Below are positions 40,288-42,783 of a stretch of DNA of 42,783 bases, one piece after another. Position numbers and translations under genes: made by a program. Positions within the stretch are counted from its first letter, which is position 1. Every line of letters starts with the position of its first letter. The stretch is from Dehalococcoidales bacterium. Lineage in GTDB: Bacteria; Chloroflexota; Dehalococcoidia; Dehalococcoidales; Fen-1064. The stretch lies in contig DATKWT010000080.1 in NCBI GenBank assembly GCA_035529395.1, positions 1-42,783 on the forward strand. Direction: 5' to 3'. The notes beneath the pieces are model-generated. The model saw nothing but the letters and a program-made list of their open reading frames with translations, did not search any database and was not told the DNA's origin.

Positions 40288-40330
40288 GATACTGGCTTTA
40301 CGGCAAAACAGAACCCGTTTAACTAAATAG

Positions 40331-40433
40331 CGGTCTCCGAGTTGCCATCTCTAAGGGTGTCCACCTACGAGAGGCAAACGATAGGGTGTGAGGGAAAACC
40401 CTCACGCCTCCCGAATTTGGAAAGGAGAGAGCA
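40331..40433 (+). ncRNA. Moco/Tuco-type riboswitch upstream of tupA
   Basis: Elements seen in order: CTCCGAG, TTGCC, CCACCTAC, GAGAGGCAAACG, a 7-bp stem GTGAGGG/CCCTCAC with AAAA loop (40388-40405), GCCTCCCGAA and GGAAAGGAGA. These match my memory of the molybdenum/tungsten cofactor RNA motif. P1 pairs TCTCC (40334-40338) with GGAGA (40424-40428), and a second stem pairs 40342-40351 with 40069-type partner bases at 40369-40377 through a bulged A. GGAGA is also the ribosome-binding site of tupA (ATG 40436), so the folded state should hide it. Placement before a tungstate importer favours tungsten-cofactor sensing. A covariance-model search was not possible. Confidence 0.75.
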
Positions 40434-40435
40434 TC

Positions 40436-41440
40436 ATGACTTCGTATGCGCGTGTCCGCGCCACAACCCCGGAAAAGACCAAACCCCACTCACATCCCAA
40501 TCCACCGGAGCATAGCCTCCTGCTGCACAGGAATATGCCTCGTGGGACACACACCGGCGGCAGATACCGGTGGAAATTCGCTGGACCCCTGGCGGCACTG
40601 TCTCTGGTACTCTGCTTCACGGCAGCAATGGCAGGCTGTTCCTCATCTTCCGCAGCGCCCCAACCACCACAGCAGAGGCTGAGGGTGGCCACGACTACCA
40701 GCCTCTACGATACCGGACTCTGGGGATACCTCGAGCCTATGTTCGAGGAGAAATACGACGTCGAACTGGACGTCATGTACGCCGGTACCGGCAAAGCCCT
40801 GGAGTACGGTCGCCGGGGTGATGTCCACATCATCACGGTCCACTCCAAAACCCGCGAGCTGGAATTCATCGCCGAAGACTATGGCGAGGAGCGAGTCCCC
40901 TTCGCCTATAACTACTTCCTCATCGTCGGTCCGGAGACCGACCCCGCCGGAATCAAGGGACTCACCCCTGAAAAAGCCTTTGAGAAGCTGATGGACACCG
41001 GCAGCGCCAGCTTCGTCTCCCGTGGTGACGACTCCGGAACGCACTCCAAGGAAAAGGCAATCTGGGCAGCCGCCGGTCATGATTACGAGGCAGTCCGTGG
41101 CGCCGGGTCCTGGTACATCGAAGCGGGTACCGGCATGGGAGCCACCCTGATGATGGCCAGCGAGAAGCAGGCCTACACCCTCACTGATATGGGTACCTTT
41201 CTCGCCTATAAGGGCAAACTGGAGCTGGTGCCTATCGTGGACGAGGGTGGAATACTACTCAACGTCTACTCTGCAATTGCCGTAAGTCCGGACATCGTGG
41301 GTGAGGTTAACCTCGAAAGGGCCAACAACCTGATAACCTTCCTTACCTCACCGGATATTCAGGACCTCATTGGTAACTATGGTGTCAAAGAGTACGGGAT
41401 GCAGTTGTTCACCCCCTGTGCCGGCGCCGAGCCTGAATAG
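40436..41440 (+). CDS. tupA: Tungstate ABC transporter substrate-binding lipoprotein
   Basis: 334 residues from ATG 40436. Lipoprotein signal [17 protein letters not shown], but with an unusually long, His/Pro-rich N-region of about 45 residues before it; an ATG at 40535 would give a conventional signal yet has a poor RBS. The mature part starts RLRVATTTSLYDTGLWGYL; TTTS and RGDDSGTHSKE are the oxyanion-binding segments of TupA/WtpA-like proteins, selective for tungstate. LTDMGTFLAYKG follows. A start at 40388 would lie within the riboswitch and is rejected. Confidence 0.9.
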   Translation: MTSYARVRATTPEKTKPHSHPNPPEHSLLLHRNMPRGTHTGGRYRWKFAGPLAALSLVLCFTAAMAGCSSSSAAPQPPQQRLRVATTTSLYDTGLWGYLEPMFEEKYDVELDVMYAGTGKALEYGRRGDVHIITVHSKTRELEFIAEDYGEERVPFAYNYFLIVGPETDPAGIKGLTPEKAFEKLMDTGSASFVSRGDDSGTHSKEKAIWAAAGHDYEAVRGAGSWYIEAGTGMGATLMMASEKQAYTLTDMGTFLAYKGKLELVPIVDEGGILLNVYSAIAVSPDIVGEVNLERANNLITFLTSPDIQDLIGNYGVKEYGMQLFTPCAGAEPE

Positions 41441-41576
41441 CACTGAGTACAAGTTCATAAGGACACCCTGACTGCATGAGGAAGCAGAATCATATGCAAC
41501 TCGGAATATGACTGAAACGAAATATCCCCAACTGAACGGGGGAAGCCCTTGGAGGCTGAAGCCTATTCGGATAATG

Positions 41577-41607
41577 TTCCTTTTCCCCTTTTACAGGGGA
41601 AAAGGAA
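41577..41607. terminator. 12-bp hairpin between tupA and tupB
   Basis: TTCCTTTTCCCC (41577-41588) and GGGGAAAAGGAA (41596-41607) pair perfectly around a seven-base loop. Without a following T-run it is more likely an mRNA-stabilising or attenuating stem that keeps the binding protein more abundant than the permease. The wider gap 41441-41659 has no gene; it includes smaller stems (CCCC/GGGG near 41526) and a seven-codon ORF from ATG 41640 that ends at the tupB start. Confidence 0.5.
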
Positions 41608-41659
41608 TTCGGGGATTAAGTTACCTTAGAGAAGACAGAATGAGAGAGGGAGCAGGAAA

Positions 41660-42346
41660 CTGACTGAAATCTGGAACGGTCTGACCAGAGCGGTTGAGCT
41701 TATCATCTCCCTCGACCCCGCGGTACTGGCGATAACCGGACGGTCACTGAGGATATCACTGACCTCGACCGTACTTGCCACCCTGATATGCCTGCCGCTG
41801 GCCAGCGTGATTCACTTCAACCGCTTCCCCGGCAAACGTGTGCTGGTGAGTATAATCCAGACCTTCTACAGCGTCCCTACCGTCGTTATCGGTCTGATTG
41901 TATTTGCTTTGTTCTCTCGCGCCGGTCCTCTGGGAGGACTCAGCCTGCTGTTCACGCCCACCGTTATGGTAATCGGCCAGATGATGCTGATCACACCGAT
42001 ACTGCTCGGTCTGACTATTTCGGCACTGAGAGGGATTGACCAGACCATGCTGGATACCGCCCGGTCTCTGGGAGCTAGCGGTGTTCAGACAGCAATCGTG
42101 GTCTTCATGGAAGCCAGGTACGCGGTAGTGGCCGCCGTCATCATGGGGTTCGGTCGGGCAATCTCAGAGGTCGGTATAGCCCTCCTGGTTGGTGGCAATA
42201 TCGTGGATTTGAGCCGGGTGCTCACCACAGCAATATCACTGGAAACTTCCAAGGGTAATCTGGAGCTGGCATTTGCCCTGGGCATAATCCTGATATTCAT
42301 TGCCCTGGTAGTGAACGTCGTCCTCAACAGGTTGCAGCAGAGGTGA
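41660..42346 (+). CDS. tupB: Tungstate ABC transporter permease
   Basis: 228 residues if begun at CTG 41660. The frame is closed by a TAG at 41627-41629, and no ATG, GTG or TTG occurs in it before GTG 41807, which would drop the first 49 residues. Those residues (LTEIWNGLTRAVELIISLDPAVLAITGRSLRISL) match the conserved TupB N-terminus with its first helix, so a CTG start is inferred, with GAGGGAGCAGGA upstream. Six helices in total; the coupling loop is TMLDTARSLGASGVQTAIVVFMEARYAVVAAVIMGFGRAISEVG, the EAA-type contact with the ATPase. Three bases separate it from tupC. Confidence 0.85.
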   Translation: MTEIWNGLTRAVELIISLDPAVLAITGRSLRISLTSTVLATLICLPLASVIHFNRFPGKRVLVSIIQTFYSVPTVVIGLIVFALFSRAGPLGGLSLLFTPTVMVIGQMMLITPILLGLTISALRGIDQTMLDTARSLGASGVQTAIVVFMEARYAVVAAVIMGFGRAISEVGIALLVGGNIVDLSRVLTTAISLETSKGNLELAFALGIILIFIALVVNVVLNRLQQR

Positions 42347-42348
42347 AG

Positions 42349-42783
42349 ATGTCTCTAATAGAAACCGTTGACCTGTGCCAGAGGCGTGGTGACCGGGATA
42401 TCCTGAAGAGCATCAACATCAGGATAGAGCGGGGCGAGGTCTTTGCCCTCATCGGCCCGACCGGTTCCGGCAAAACTACACTGCTGCGGCTGCTGGACCT
42501 CATTGACACGCCGGACCGCGGGCAGCTCTGCTTCGACGGTACCGATGTTACCGAATCGGACGGACTCCGGCTGGAAGCGCGGCGGCGGATGGCTTTCGTG
42601 CTCCAGAAACCGGTGGTATTCAACACCACCGTCTATGATAACATCGCCTATGGCCTGAGATGGAGAGGAATGTCCCGGAGCGACATCCGCATCCGGGTTG
42701 ACCGTGTCCTGGAGATGGTGGGGCTTACCGCCGACAGAAAACGGAACGCCCGGACACTATCCGGCGGGGAAGTGCAGATGGTG
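42349..42783 (+). CDS. tupC: Tungstate ABC transporter ATPase (3' end beyond the window)
   Basis: The first 145 residues are present. Walker A GPTGSGKTT, the Q-loop VLQKPVVFNTT and the signature LSGGE at the very end of the window are intact; Walker B lies beyond. SLIETVDLCQRRGDRDILKSINIRIERGEVFALIG is the usual N-terminus. It energises tungstate uptake with TupA and TupB. Confidence 0.9.
   Translation, partial: MSLIETVDLCQRRGDRDILKSINIRIERGEVFALIGPTGSGKTTLLRLLDLIDTPDRGQLCFDGTDVTESDGLRLEARRRMAFVLQKPVVFNTTVYDNIAYGLRWRGMSRSDIRIRVDRVLEMVGLTADRKRNARTLSGGEVQMV

Noticed and set aside
40373-40420. GGCAAAC followed by a hairpin, recalling a c-di-GMP-I riboswitch
   Set aside because: The essential GACGCAAAGCC segment after the hairpin is missing, while CTCCGAG, GCCTCCCGAA and the downstream tungstate genes fit the Moco/Tuco motif better.
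40388-40435. Start of tupA at 40388
   Set aside because: It falls within a riboswitch hairpin and has no ribosome-binding site; ATG 40436 has AAAGGAGA at the right distance.

Overview
The window is a stretch of bacterial chromosome of moderately high G+C. It fits the Dehalococcoidia branch of Chloroflexota, or a close uncultured relative. That placement is inferred from gene content and not from any marker tree: an 11-subunit complex I operon with no NADH-input module, a HerA/HAS-barrel/NurA cluster, a DUF5667-type anti-sigma-like protein beside an ECF sigma factor, two separate tRNA 3'-end nucleotidyltransferases, and frequent TTG/GTG starts. There are no rRNA or tRNA genes, CRISPR arrays, transposases or phage genes.

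Layout. 1-2800: tail of an upstream gene, a strong hairpin, an ECF sigma factor with its overlapping membrane partner, and a divergent RimI-like acetyltransferase. 2850-6900: small hypotheticals, a 4-OT tautomerase, a methyltransferase and a pyrimidine deoxynucleotide group (dCTP deaminase, dCMP deaminase, UPF0200 P-loop kinase). 6985-8561: a decayed NodIJ-like ABC exporter with three in-frame stops and a deleted ABC signature. 8615-13466: MATE pump, divergent tRNA nucleotidyltransferase, a lipoprotein, an orphan and rubrerythrin. 13571-22109 (minus strand): nurA, GNAT, a 24-codon lysine-rich ORF, HAS-barrel protein, GNAT, herA, GNAT, rsmA, a transglutaminase-like protein and ispE, several tightly coupled. 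22245-27780: LysE exporter, CDF metal transporter, and the cca2-secD-secF operon.

28064-38895 is a single complex I operon, nuoA-B-x-C-D-H-I-J-K-y-L-M-nudix-N. It lacks nuoE/F/G and carries three non-subunit genes. The complex should pump ions, but its electron donor is not NADH through NuoEFG, as in Dehalococcoides or archaeal Fpo-type complexes.

38950-42783 holds rmuC and then a tungstate ABC uptake operon, tupA-tupB-tupC, the last cut by the window end. A sigma70-type promoter whose -35 box sits in the loop of an inverted repeat, plus a Moco/Tuco-type riboswitch whose closing stem contains the tupA ribosome-binding site, precede tupA. This suggests feedback control of tungstate import by the finished cofactor.

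The strongest items for follow-up are the tungsten-cofactor leader, the HerA/NurA cluster with its GNAT genes and lysine-rich microprotein, the nurA 3'-end duplication around a palindromic repeat, the ABC-exporter pseudogenes and the paired tRNA nucleotidyltransferases. Everything here is read by eye; no database search was run.
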